Part shown: in pieces, positions 9,896 through 21,000 of the stretch
How the letters are laid out: every line of letters starts with the position of its first letter
Position numbering within the stretch: the first letter of the stretch is position 1
Assembly (NCBI RefSeq): GCF_030758455.1
Contig: NZ_CP132353.1
Location: forward strand, 2,666,001-2,730,000
DNA from: Erwinia pyri
GTDB taxonomy: Bacteria > Pseudomonadota > Gammaproteobacteria > Enterobacterales > Enterobacteriaceae
Reading direction: 5' to 3'
DNA: 64,000 nt
Program-made: the position numbers and the translations under genes
The notes under the pieces: model-generated
What the model saw: only the letters and a program-made list of their open reading frames with translations
Database searches by the model: none
What the model was told of the DNA's origin: nothing

Positions 9896-10288
9896 TCAAC
9901 TATATTTCATTACTGGCTTAACTGAAGACAAGACCTCTATAACTTCATCACCGGTAACTATGAGATAAGTTTTTATTGAATTACTGTCATGTATGTTAGC
10001 GCTTTGCTCACTAAACCAAGTAAGATAACAGGAGTTTTCAATTGTATAAATTCCAGTAATCATTTCGCCCTTGAATTCATATTGCATTTTTAACAGATTT
10101 CCCTCATCCGTCACTCGAAAAGAATGTATCCAGTCAAATGATACCTGGATTGCATTAGCTTTATCATAAGCTGTATCACTTGTAACTAAAGCTAACTCAA
10201 GCGTTCCAGAAGTATATTTTAAATTCTCTAACCGCATATTTTTTAAGTGATGTTTATTACACACTATATTTACTAATTTCTCATTCAT
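9896..10288 (-). CDS. Putative orphan immunity protein (module 3)
   Basis: A 130-residue, mildly acidic soluble protein with no signal peptide or membrane segment. I cannot place it in a named family with certainty. Its size, AT-rich composition and position after a toxin-tail remnant (stop at 10295-10297, six bases before this ATG) are those of an immunity gene in an orphan cdiA-CT/cdiI array. Motifs such as DWIHSFRVTDEGNLLK and a late YLIVTGDEVIEVLS look conserved rather than random. No strong ribosome site is visible beyond a GATGAG, which suggests translational coupling to the lost toxin frame. Confidence 0.6.
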   Translation of the reverse strand: MNEKLVNIVCNKHHLKNMRLENLKYTSGTLELALVTSDTAYDKANAIQVSFDWIHSFRVTDEGNLLKMQYEFKGEMITGIYTIENSCYLTWFSEQSANIHDSNSIKTYLIVTGDEVIEVLSSVKPVMKYS

Positions 10289-10294
10289 ATCGCG

Positions 10295-10429
10295 TCACTC
10301 ATCATATTTAAATTTAATTGTTTTTTCCAGACTGGATTTCCAATATTGGCCTACCATCAGTACTTCGTTCTCATGATGCGTAAACACTCTAGAAAAAAGG
10401 CGATGGGCAAGTAACAGCAATTCGCGAAA
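10295..10429 (-). pseudogene. C-terminal remnant of a polymorphic toxin (CdiA-CT-like), module 3
   Basis: Forty-four codons are open on the minus strand from a TAA just upstream of 10429 to the stop at 10295. They read as an ordinary protein tail: FRELLLLAHRLF, then THHENEVLMVGQYWKSS, ending TIKFKYDE. There is no start codon with a ribosome site. It directly precedes an immunity-sized gene, as the tail of a displaced toxin would. The assignment rests on position and reading-frame quality, not on a recognised fold. Confidence 0.4.
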
Positions 10430-10519
10430 TTATTCAGATGCCCACCATATCAAATGATGGAAAAAACCCCTAATGGAATTACTCTATATCGGACAACTTA
10501 AGATAAGTTATTAGTTATT

Positions 10520-10549
10520 AAATAAGGTCCCAGCTAAAAGGCTGGAACC
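10520..10549 (-). terminator. Probable terminator of module 2
   Basis: On the minus strand GGTTCCAGC pairs with GCTGGGACC (one mismatch), followed by TTATTTAA. It lies directly after the 67-residue gene. Confidence 0.5.
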
Positions 10550-10555
10550 ATTTCA

Positions 10556-10759
10556 CTAACAAGATGACATTTTATCTAAAATGCCCCCCAAATTACTCAG
10601 CAATATAGCAGCACTTTCTTTTTCCGAGCCAATCCTCGTTTCAAATTCTTCTATATCAATACCATTGAAAATTTCATTAAGCGCTGAATTCAGAATGATT
10701 ATCTCACTTTCTGTAAAGTTTATTTCCGCATTACTTTTTGTGCATGATAATAATTTCAT
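10556..10759 (-). CDS. Putative orphan immunity protein (module 2)
   Basis: A 67-residue protein built around the stretch ILNSALNEIFNGIDIEEFETRIG. From memory this N-x-ALNE-x-xNGI-x-x-x-EFETRIG pattern occurs in small proteins beside Rhs and CdiA toxins. It begins two bases after the stop of a toxin-tail remnant, so toxin and immunity frames were probably coupled. Its own terminator-like hairpin follows. Function as immunity is inference from context; no structure or named family was recognised with certainty. Confidence 0.55.
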   Translation of the reverse strand: MKLLSCTKSNAEINFTESEIIILNSALNEIFNGIDIEEFETRIGSEKESAAILLSNLGGILDKMSSC

Positions 10760-10761
10760 AC

Positions 10762-10860
10762 TTACCTCATACCATTAAAATAGGCTCTTCCGTTCACCGG
10801 TCTGAAGACAGTTCCACCATCGCCGGATTTAGGAGTTAGCAAGAAGCTGATTCTGGTTGA
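10762..10860 (-). pseudogene. C-terminal remnant of a polymorphic toxin, module 2
   Basis: Thirty-two codons run from a TGA on the upstream side to a TAA at 10762-10764, reading SFLLTPKSGDGGTVFRP and then VNGRAYFNGMR. The Gly/Thr/Phe-rich tail is typical of the ends of secreted nuclease-type toxins. There is no initiation site. The immunity-like gene starts two bases downstream. The upstream part of the toxin is lost. Confidence 0.45.
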
Positions 10861-10953
10861 TCACAATAATAAGCCAGAAGTACATATTTTCAAAGCGTAC
10901 GGCAACTGAACGTGGGAAATATTAGCATCCACTTCGAAAAACGTTCAATCGGC

Positions 10954-11127
10954 ATGAAAACGTATTATAGCTGCCGCTGCAGCATCAATCTCAACGGTAA
11001 CTGAGTGGTAGAGGCAGGATTTGATCCAGATACGCCGGTTACCGTGACTGTAGAGCATGGACAACTGATAATATGGTCTGTGACTGAAAGAAAAAAAAGA
11101 TCCCGCCATGAAGGCGGGATCTTTTAA
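10954..11127 (+). pseudogene. SymE-like toxin gene broken by an in-frame TGA
   Basis: On the plus strand, 57 codons read through one internal stop. The sequence is LNGN, then TGA at 11002-11004, then VVEAGFDPDTPVTVTVEHG and QLIIW. This matches the SymE core as I know it, in which a Trp (TGG) sits where the TGA is (GxWLxxAGFxxGxxVxVxVxxGxLxI). SymE is the SOS-induced type I toxin with a modified AbrB fold. One G-to-A change would account for the stop. The frame ends inside the shared terminator. SymE-like genes are often found near Rhs and CDI orphan modules. Confidence 0.6.
11095..11125. terminator. Bidirectional terminator at the end of module 1
   Basis: AAAAGATCCCGCC pairs with GGCGGGATCTTTT around a 5-base loop. 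It closes the minus-strand DUF596-like gene and, from the other side, the SymE-like remnant. Confidence 0.85.
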
Positions 11128-11492
11128 GTCCATAACTCTTTACCATCGGGTGTTAACCATACCACTCCAGCAGGAGCCTTAACCAAAAACCACATTCCAT
11201 ATTCATCTAAATCGTCGTTTTCATCTTCACATGGATATGGTGGCCAAACAGCTTGTAGTATCTGTATTTGTTGCTCCACAGTACCAGACAAAAATATACC
11301 ATTTGTAGCTAATTTAATTTTCTTCTCATTTAATAATCGAGCCAAAATCTTAAAGAAAACTTCCTTTCGGAACAAATAATTATCAGGTAACCCAGCGCAT
11401 TCAACACTGATATGCTGCCATATAGTTCCCATCGATAATCCATAAGAACTTTTGATAATGGCTGAATATATATCATTGATAGTTTTCATCAT
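11124..11492 (-). CDS. DUF596-like putative immunity protein (module 1)
   Basis: A 122-residue soluble protein that reads like the DUF596 family found in CDI and Maf-type toxin loci (SYGLSMGTIWQHISVECAG and LLNEKKIKLATNG segments, acidic C-terminal half with PYPCEDENDDLDEYGMW). The family name is from memory and unverified. Its ATG overlaps the TGA of the preceding toxin-tail frame (ATGA at 11489-11492), the classic toxin/immunity coupling. A strong terminator ends the module. It probably neutralises the toxin whose last ~73 residues remain upstream. Confidence 0.65.
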   Translation of the reverse strand: MMKTINDIYSAIIKSSYGLSMGTIWQHISVECAGLPDNYLFRKEVFFKILARLLNEKKIKLATNGIFLSGTVEQQIQILQAVWPPYPCEDENDDLDEYGMWFLVKAPAGVVWLTPDGKELWT

Positions 11493-11710
11493 TTAAATTT
11501 AACCTCCACCCTTCTTCCACCATTTATCGATGGAGTCATTAAATCTATAGTCCATTTAGCACCGGTTTGTTGTGCCGACGTTGAAAAGTCCCTCAATGTC
11601 AAAGTACTACCAGCAGAAGGTCCTTCCGTGACTTTAACCGAATACACCGTATCTTTGCCTGGGACCACCTTAGCTGATGGTATATTCTCTGATCCCGCAA
11701 GCTGCTTGGC
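11489..11710 (-). pseudogene. C-terminal remnant of a polymorphic toxin (CdiA-CT-like), module 1
   Basis: Seventy-three codons are open between a TAA at 11711-11713 and the TGA at 11489-11491. They begin AKQLAGSENIPSAKVVPGKD and end SINGGRRVEVKFK. The mix of glycine, serine and charged residues is that of a toxin tail. No start codon with a ribosome site is present, so the toxin was cut off from its parent cdiA. The last bases overlap the immunity start. The nuclease or other class is not identifiable from this part. Confidence 0.6.
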
Positions 11711-11719
11711 TTACATGGT

Positions 11720-11747
11720 AAAATCCCGGCTCGGTGGCCGGGATATT
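11720..11747 (-). terminator. Terminator of the cdiBAI operon
   Basis: On the minus strand a TCCCGGC / GCCGGGA stem lies directly after the cdiI stop and ends in a T-run (ATTTTAC). Confidence 0.75.
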
Positions 11748-12044
11748 TTAGTTCATTTGCTTACTTATATGTTTCAACCATTCTTCAGATGAAGACCATT
11801 CATTAGGGTAATAATAACCACAATCAATTTTGTTAAGCAGTATGTCCTGCAATTCATCATCTGAGAGAGAAAGAGCTAACAGATAATCTATTTCAGCTTT
11901 CATCTGCGACCGTTCTTCCGCAGTCTCAGTAGCTTTATAAGCTGCCAATGTTTCATCTGCATTACCAAATAACACCTCAAAATCCTGGTTAAAATAACAC
12001 CTTAACAGGTATGACAGTGAAGGGTATTTTTCATTAATATTCAT
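11748..12044 (-). CDS. cdiI: CdiI, contact-dependent inhibition immunity protein
   Basis: A 98-residue protein of the CdiI type (CDI immunity, PF18593-like as recalled). It opens with YPSLSYLLRCYFNQDFE and has the pattern ERSQMKAEIDYLLAL, then a C-terminal YYYPNEWSSSEEWLKHI. It is expected to bind and block the RNase toxin domain of the CdiA encoded directly upstream, protecting siblings and the producer. Its ATG overlaps the cdiA stop (ATGA), so the two are translationally coupled. A terminator follows immediately, making it the last gene of the operon. Confidence 0.85.
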   Translation of the reverse strand: MNINEKYPSLSYLLRCYFNQDFEVLFGNADETLAAYKATETAEERSQMKAEIDYLLALSLSDDELQDILLNKIDCGYYYPNEWSSSEEWLKHISKQMN

Positions 12045-15000
12045 GGCGTTGGATATCCAGTGATAATTTTATATCCACCAGGCATTGAAGGATCTCTTCC
12101 AATGATAATTCTGGCATTTTTAGCGGGTACAGCACTTGTTGAGCCGCGAGTAACACTAATACCGATAGCAGAGGAAGATTGATAATCAAGTTCTAAGTAA
12201 CCCTTTTGGCTACCAGATAAATAATTCTGGATTTTCGCTTGATTGCTATCAACGGCTTTGCTTGCCACAGTTTCTGCTGTAGCTCTATCAGTAAATGTCG
12301 ATGCTGTTTTTGTATTACCTGTTGACACTCTATCAAATAACTCCGCTTCAGTTTTTCCTACATGTCGATCAATCAAATGACCGCCTGCTTTTTCATGAGC
12401 TGCCAACCCGCCACCAGGAACAATAGTACTACTTTGTCCGGTTGCCGATGTTTCATTCACTCCTGCTTTACTACCCTTTCCAATACCTGTTGCTATCCCA
12501 GCAGCACTGGTTCCAGCTACTTGGGCCAGCGAGTTTATCGCAAGCTGCTTCGCCTCAGATGAATCACCAGACATCAGCGCGTTATGAATTGCGGCGTTTC
12601 TGTCTGCCTCAAGCTGAATCGTCGTCACCTGAAGGATCGAAAGTTCATTCTGTTCTACCGGGCTCAGACCTCCATCAGTACGCGCCTTTTCCAGCAACTC
12701 ACTGGTACGCCTGGCATAATCAGCCTGCAACTGGCCAACTTCATTTGCTTTATCAACACAATCCTGAGCACCAGAGCAGTTCACAACGCTTTCATGCTGT
12801 TCAGCATTTATTTTCTTATATTTTTCAATAACAGCGCTGCAGGCATCTCCCTGGCACTGGGTCATTTCTCTGGCCCGGTCCTGGTTTTCATTAACCTTTA
12901 GCGCATTATTCTCAACCGCATTCTTCCCGGCTGAAGCAGCGGCAACCGTGCCGCTCATGTTGCCGGAGGCAAGGCTGCCTGCAAGTCCTGCAGCCAGCGT
13001 GCTCAGCGCGCTGATTTTCTGCTTCTGCTCCTCGCTGAGTTTACCATGCTCAACGCCGGGATAAAGCTGCTGCGCAATAAACTCGCCCATCGCCGCGCCC
13101 GACGCGCCCGCCAGCGCGCTGTTGCCCGCCGCGTAAGCCGTGACAGCGCCAACCACCGCGTGCGCCATCAGGTTGGCTTCCACGTTCACCACGTCTTTGC
13201 CGTCCGGGCCTTTCGTGGTGGTCATGTCGTGGATAACTCCCGCCAGATAAGGCGCGGCTGCGCCCGCTGCGGCGCCCTGCACATTACCCGCCAGCAGACC
13301 CTGTACCGCCGCCGTTGCCGCCTGGATCCCTCTCTGAATGTCGCTGCCGGTTCCCCACTCAGCCTGCGTATTCCGGTAATCGCTGCTGTTCTGCAGCTTC
13401 TCGTTGTAATCAGCCCACTCACCCTCAGGTGCGCCCGCAGCAGGTTCATGGATATTTTCCTTCGCCAGCTGCGCCTTGCCCGCGATGGTGGCGCGGATAT
13501 CTCCTTCCGTCCGCGCCACGTCCATCGCCTGGGTGGCAACCTCACCCACCAGCTGCGCGATCTGCAGCCGCTTCTGCTCTTTCTCCTTGTCGAATATCGG
13601 GCTGATGCTGCCGTTGGCTCCGGCCGTGTCATGGCTCAGCGTGCTGACATCCTGCTTCTGCGCCGCCTGGTCACGAACGATCAGCGTGCCGTCAGATACC
13701 GCCGCGCGCGTCACTCCTTCAGCATGGCCGCTCGCACCCAGTCCGCTGAGCAGCGAAGAGGCCATGTTGCCCAGTACCTGGCTGCCAACCGCGCCACCTG
13801 TGCTGAAGCTGCCGCCCAGATGTTCAACCTTGTAGTCCGCCCGGTTACTGATATCACTGAACCCCAGCGTACCGGTGTCGAGACGGTTCTTATCCGCCCC
13901 AGCCGTGGAGGCAATCACCGCGCCGTTAAGCTGCGTATGTCCGCCCGTGGTGATATCAAAGCCCTCTTTACCGGCATAAATGCCCGTCTGCTCGATTACC
14001 GAATCGTAATTGCTCTTCATTTTGTCGCGGCTGGCGCTGAGATAAGCCGAACCGGTCATCGAACCAAAGGTAAAGCTGCCGCCCGCACTGACGCTGGTCT
14101 GCCTGGAATCGTAATTATTGCTGTCCTGCAGGCTGCTCAGCGTGAGATCGCGCCCGACATCCGCCACCACTTTCTCACCGCTGACCTGTGCGCCAGCCAG
14201 CGTGGTGTCGCGGCCGCTGGTCAGCGTCAGCTGATGCCCCGCATCCAGCGTGGTTTCGTTCTGGCTGACCCCGTTGCCCTTCTCTTTCCCGGTGCTGCGG
14301 TTAAGGCTGGCGGAAACCGTTATACCCCAGCCGCCCGATCCCACGCCCACACCGATTCCCAGCGTACCGCCCTTACTCTCATTTTTGCCGGTAGTGAGGT
14401 CGGTATCCTGAGCAGAGAGCAGGTTGATATCGCGTGAGGCGTTTAACGCAACGTCCTGCCCGGCTTTGAGCTGGCTGCCTGCAATGGTGATGTCGCCGCT
14501 CTGCGCACCGGCTTTGTTGCCGTTCGCCGCAATCGTCAGATTATTTCCTGCATTCAGCGTGCTTCCGGCGGTGTGATCCTGCTCATTGTGGGTAGTGGAT
14601 TTTGAAGACTGTGACCCGTAGGTCGCAGAAATCCCGATGGCATTATTGTTGGAAGGATCGTTACCTTTAGCAGCATCCATCCGGGAAGCCTGCATCGCCT
14701 GCACGCCCGACAGTGCCGCTTTGGTCGCCTGCAGTGACGCCAGACGGCCATCGCTCTCCTTACTGGCGGTCTGCGCCGTGGTTACCGCACTGTTGACCGC
14801 ACCGCCCACCGCGCCGGAGAGGGCAATGGTCAGCCCGCTTGATTTCTGCTCAAACAGCTGGTCGCTGGTGCGTTTGTCATGGCCCGGGTCGATCACCACG
14901 CTGTCGCCGGTCAGAGAAAGATCCCGCCCTGCCACCAAATCGGAGCCGCCAACGTGGGCCACTCCACCAGCCGTTACCGTGAGATTGCCGCCGGTGCTGC

Positions 15001-18000
15001 CAACCATGCTGCCGCTTTGACTCTGCGTGGATCCTTTCTCTTTCAGCTCCTGACGGGTTTTGGTGCTGCCGATAGTGAAGCCGATGCCGCCACTGCTCAT
15101 CAGGCCGCTTTTCTTCTTCTCGCTTAAACTCCAGCTGGCGTCCGTATTAGTCGCCGCAACGATATCCACATTGTTGCCTGCTTTAAGCGAGACATCTTCA
15201 TCACCCGCCACGGCAGAGCCTTTCACCAGCAGGTTATTACCGGCATTCAGGGTGACGTTTTTCCCGCTCAGTAACGTTCCCTGTTCAGTTGTACTGCTCT
15301 TCTCTTCAACTTTGTGCGTGGTGGTTTTTTTCAGGAAACTCTTTTTGGTTTTGGTCTCCTCTTTGTAGTGGTAATCGCTGTCGGTTGCGGTTGTCAGGTT
15401 GATGTCCTGCCCGGCCGTGACGGCGATATCCTTGCTGGCCTTAACCTGTGCGGCCTCGCTGTTAATGTCCCGACCGGCGGCGAGTGTTGTATTACCGCCG
15501 CTGGCTAACTCCGTACCCTGCTGACGTACAGAATCGTTGATCTCCACTTTTTTACCGGCTTTATAACTGTTGCCGGAGCTGGTTTCTGCCGCCAGCAGAT
15601 TAAGATCGCGTCCTGCCTGCAGGGCAATATTCTTCTCCGCCGCCAGGCCGGCCGCATCGCTGTTGAGATCGCGACCGGCGGCAAGCACCAGATCGCTGCC
15701 GCTGGTTAACGTGGTGCGATCCAGCCCGCTGGCATGCGATTCACTTTTGCCGTGCTGGCTGTTCTGCGTTGTGGCTGCACTGTTCAGGTTGATATCATTG
15801 CCCGCACCCAGCGTGGCGTTACCCCCGGCGCTGACGGCACTGGCCGTAACGTCCAGGTCATGACCCGCCTGCATAGCGAGGTTCGCCCCTGCGGAAATCT
15901 GGCTGCCTTGCGTAGTGGTTGTGAGCGAGGAGGTTGCCTCTTTCTTTTGCCAGCCATTTTTGAAGCCCGACTGGGCGCCCCCCTCCACCTGCTGGTTGCC
16001 AGCAATGGCAATATCATGCCAGGCATCCATCAGCAGGTTATTTCCGGCGCTCAGCGTGGCGGCGGTAACGTTGATATCGTTGCCTGCTTTCAGGCTCAGC
16101 GAATCTGAAGCAGTGATGGCCGCGGTGGCGCCATTCAACGTTTCGCTGAATGAGAGATTCATGCCCTTGCTATTGTGGGCATCAAGCTGCCACTGTTGGG
16201 AAGTCGTCAGGTTATTGATATCTCCGTTAACGCTTTCCAGCGCCACGGTTTTACCGCTGATGGTTGAGCTGACGTTATTGATGTCGTTCAGCGCGCTCAG
16301 CTGCAGGTCACCGCCCGCCTGGATAAGGCCCGCACTGAGGTTACTGAGTGAGTTCTGGCTGTCTACCTTCAGCGCATTCCGGGCAGCGATGGTGCTGCCA
16401 TTATTGGTGACGTTGCCGCCATTAAGCGTAACGTTATTGCCGGCAATTACGCTGCCCTGTTGCAGATCGGCATCTTTAGCCGAGAGATAGACCTTCGGCA
16501 CCATCACCGTCTCGCCGTTAACCGTGGCGGCCTCCCACCAGATAATGCTCTTATCCAGTGAGGCAACCTGATCGGCGCTGAGCGACACGCCAAACTGCAG
16601 CCCCAGCGATTTTTGCGTGGCTGCGGCGTTATCCATCAGGTAACGCATCTGATCCAGATCTGACCCAAGACCGTTGATGTAGCGATTGCCCGTTCCGTTA
16701 AGGACGGCGTTGCTGACATAGCGCGTATCGAAGGCGGCATCCCCCAGAAAACGGTAGTCATACTCCGGCTTCAGGCTGAGGCGATCGAGCAGATAGGATG
16801 AGCCGAGGAAGGCATTTTCATCGGTATAGAGCGTGCGGGTTTCCTGCGGGGCGGCAGCAGGATGGATGCCCAGCAGCGCATTGAGATCGCCGAACAGGTT
16901 GGGGTCCAGCTCCCCCAGGCCGTTAAGCTTAGGGTTTACGGCGATCAGATAGGGACTTTTACTGTCTGTGGTCGCGACAAAGTAGCCATTGGCCCCGGAA
17001 GGCAGCGGGTAGGCGCTGAGATCAACGCTGCTGGCCTGAGGAGTCTGTAACCCAGACGCACCCTGAGTGCCGGAACGAATATCAGCGAGGGAGCTATTTT
17101 TCCCCAGATCCGCACTCTCTTTTCCAGTGAGTGAACGATCGGTCAGGGCTGTTTGTAATGAAGGTGCCGCTTCCAGGCCGGTGGCGCTGTTTACCTGGCG
17201 CAAAGCATCCTGCAACCGATCGTGCCACTGCGGTGTGTTGACGGCAGCGTAGCCTGAAGCAGATAACTGCTGGCGCTGAAGCGCGCCCGACTGGCTTACT
17301 GATTTAAGGCCGTTGACCGTTGGCGCAGCGAGGGTGTTGCCGCTCCATCCCGCATTGGCCGTAGTGTTGCTGTTGCTGATATCGCCACTGAAGCTGGCGC
17401 TTATATTGCCGCCCGCCTGAATTACGGCGCGGTAGAGCTCTCCAGGAGTAAATACATTTTCATGCCCGGTAAGATAGTAGGTAAATTCGCTGCCCTTGGT
17501 TGCGTTACGCGTTCTCTCTTCACCAATGGTGCCGGTGGCTAAGGCCCCCTTATATTGATAGACGAGATAATCGCTCTGGGTGCCAGCCTGCCAGGACTGG
17601 TTGTTTAACTGGTTACCGGAAAGGGTAATATTGCCTTTTGCCAGAACGTTACTGGCCTGGTTCTCCAGACTCCCCGCCTGGACAACCATATTCCGGCCGG
17701 ATGAGATACGACCCGCCCCGCCGTTACTGACCACTTCTACTGTGGAACTTGAAAGCGCAAATCTCTGAGTAGCGGCTTCTTCTGTAGGGGCGTAAAGATC
17801 TTTCCTGACTATATTTCCCCCAACGGTACAATCACATCCGTTAGCGCCGCCGATTTCACGTTCCGGGGTTTTGGTGACTGATGTGTAATACCCGTAATCC
17901 CCCACGGCCAGATCCCAGATGGTGATTTTCATCGTGGTATCGCCCACGCCAGCGCGGGTCGGCGCGGAAGTAGTGCTCTCCGTAACGTGTAAGCCGTCGC

Positions 18001-21000
18001 GGGTATTCAACAGATGCCCGGTCTTGATGTTGATATCACCATTCTGCGTTTCAATGGTGCCTGAGGTGTTAACCACTTCGCCATTGGCGTTGCCCGCTGC
18101 GTCCCGCTGAAGCGTCAGGTTGTTGCCAGCGAGAATATCGCCCCGCTTGTTCTGAATGCTGTTGGCATAGAGGAAGAGATTATTAGCCGCATAGAGCAGC
18201 GCCGCGTTTACCAGGCTGCCTGGGGTGCTGATCGTCAGGCTGCCACGCGTGCCCGTAAAACCATTAAGCGTGACGTCGCTGCGGCTGGTCAGCGTGAGGT
18301 TGCCGCCGCCCTGCAGGCTGCCATTACCGTTCATGACGATGCCGCTGCCGCTCAGGCTGCTGTCACCGCTGCCGCTGGTCAGCTGACCGTTGTTAGTCAG
18401 CATGCCGCCAGCGCTGACTGTCAGCGCCTGCCCCTGCATGGTGCCCTGGTTTTCCAGCGCGCCGTTGCTGCTGACGCTGAGACGATTGCCGGCAGCAAGC
18501 ACACCTTTTGCGGTGAAGGCGTTAATGATTTTCAGCGTCGCATCGCCCAGCGCCACTACCTGACCGAGCTGATCGAATCCATTACTGTTAACTACCAGCG
18601 TACCGCCGCTAAAGAGTTTACCTGCCGCCTGCTGGTTAATTTGTGACGCTGTCACGTTTAGCTGCTGCGTTCCCAGCAGGGTGCCGCTGTTGGTGAGCTG
18701 CTGATAATTGACAGTAAGATTGGCTGCCTGAGCGGTTCCCTGATTGGTCAGCGTGGTGCCGCTCAGCGTCGCCTGCTGATCCGCCAGCAGCGTCCCGCTG
18801 TTTGCCGCGTTTGCCGCATTTAAAATAAGCCGCGTAGCCTGTAGCCAGCCGCTATTTGTCAGCTGTGGCGTGTTGAACGTCAGTTCGCCGCCAGAAAGCA
18901 ACTTGCCGCTATTGGTGGCAAGGCCGGTGGCTTTGATGGTGCTGGTAGCGCCGCTCTGGATCAGCCCGTAGTTATAGAGTTCCGGCGTAGTTAACGTCAG
19001 CCCCTTCTGGCTGAGCAGCGTGCCGGAGGCATTATTGGTCAGGCGCCCGCTGAGCGTCATCAGCAGGTTATTATCGCCCTGCAGACGGCCGCTGTTATTC
19101 ACCGCACCGCTGGTCAGGGTCAGCTCCTGGCCCTGAATGTTGCCGGAGTTAGTGACCGAGGCGGCCTCAAGCGCCAGCTTTCCTGCCGAGAGCAACGTTT
19201 TGTTCTGCTGCTGCGTAAAGCCACCGTTCAACTTTACCGTCAGTGAGTCAACGCCGCTGATGTCACCGTTATTATTGAGTGTGGAACCCGTCAGCGTCAG
19301 CGATTTAGCCATCCACTGCCCCTGATTGGTCAGCGCCAGAGCCTGCAGGGCTGCCGTACCGTTAGCGGTGATTTTACTGCCCGAGTTCGAAGTGAGTTTA
19401 TCTGAGAGAGTCAGTTGCAGAGCATCGGCACTCTGAATAGAGCCGTTGTTGATCAGCTGCTCTGCCTCCAGCAGGATCTGCTCTCCCTGCCAGCTGCCGT
19501 TATTGGTTATAGTGCCACCCTTAACCGTCAGCGTGCCCTGGGTCAGCATCGATCCTCCGCTGCTGTTCACCAGCTCACGCACTGGTGCAGCCAGCGCCAT
19601 TCTGAGCACGCTGCCTGCCGTCTGCGGCAGTGCGGCCAGCGTCAGCGCCTGTAATCCAATCAGGCTGCCCTGATTGATCACATTTGCCTGGCTCAGCGTC
19701 AGCGTTTTTCCCTGTACGGCGCCGCTGTTCGTTAACCTGGATCCCGTCAGCATCACAGCCTGATTGCTGAGCAGAGAGCCGCTGTTGGTCAGGGTCTGAG
19801 CGCCGATCTGCACCTCACCCTGACTTAACAGCTCGCCGGTATTACGCAGCTCTCCGCTTACGCTGGCGGTAAGCCCACCGCTGCCCAGAACAGATCCCTG
19901 CTGCTGCCAGCTATCTGCCGTGATTTCCGCTCTCTCTCCCTGTAGCGTGCCGGAAGTGGTGAGCTGTCCGGCAGTAAGCGATAATGCACCGGCTGAGAGA
20001 GTTTTACTTGCCAGGCCAAGAGTAAGACTATCCGCCTGGGCAGTCAGCGAGTCACTGCCCTGCCATAGGCCGCTGTTATTCAGCGTACCGCCCTGCAACG
20101 TCAGGCCGCTGGCGATAATTTTGCCGCTGTTCAGCAAGAGTGGCGCAGAGAAGTCAGCGGCTCCCTGACTCAGCAAAGTACCGATGTTGTTCAGTTCACT
20201 GCTGGCGCTGCCATGCAGGGAACGGGTTCCGGTAATTGCGCCCCGGTTACCCAGCGTGGTCAGGTCAAAGCCAAGCCGGTCGCCCTGCCAGCTGCCGTCA
20301 TTGCTGGCGCTGCCGCCTGTTACTGTCAGTTCACCCCCGCTAAGGAGTCGTCCGCCCGCCTGGTTGCCGAGCTGCTGGAAGTGGGCAACCAGTGACTCAT
20401 CACCCTGAAGCAGGCCGCTGTTTATTAACTCTTCGCCACTCACCTTAAGCTGGTTTGCCGCAACGGTACCGCTGTTATTCAGGTTACGGGCGTTGATATC
20501 CGCCTGCTGCTGCGCCAGCAGTTGTGCGCCAGAGCCATTAGTCAGCGTGTCACTGAGATGGGTAACGAGGCTGTCAGCCTGCACGCGTCCGTTGTTAGTG
20601 AACTGGTTGCCGGTAATATTCAGCGCATCGTTAATCTGCAGCAGCCCGTCGTTATCCAGCCGCTCCAGCATCAGGTTTAACGGGCCGCCGCCAAGCAGTT
20701 TTCCGGCAACCTGGTTAGCGAGAGAAGTGGTGTTCAGCGTCAGTTCGCTGTTGCCCTGTAAAAGCCCGCCGTTGATTAACAGCGGTGCGCTCAGGCTCAG
20801 GCGATCGGCCGCAAGCGTGCCCTGATTAAGGATATCGCTGGCCTGCAGAGTAAGCTCCTGCCCGCTCAGCAGGCTGCCGCTGTTACTGAAGCTATCGGCA
20901 ACCTGCACTTTGAGCTGTGACGAAGCCCGTGTGTTGCCACCGTTCTGCCAGTTCTGCGCCGTCAACGCTATCCGATCGGCCTCTACCGCGCCCAGATTAT

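Noticed and set aside
10831..10910. Plus-strand frame reading KKLILVDHNNKPEVHIF next to the SymE-like remnant
   Set aside because: Short, without start, and it overlaps the better-supported minus-strand toxin tail; no family recognised.
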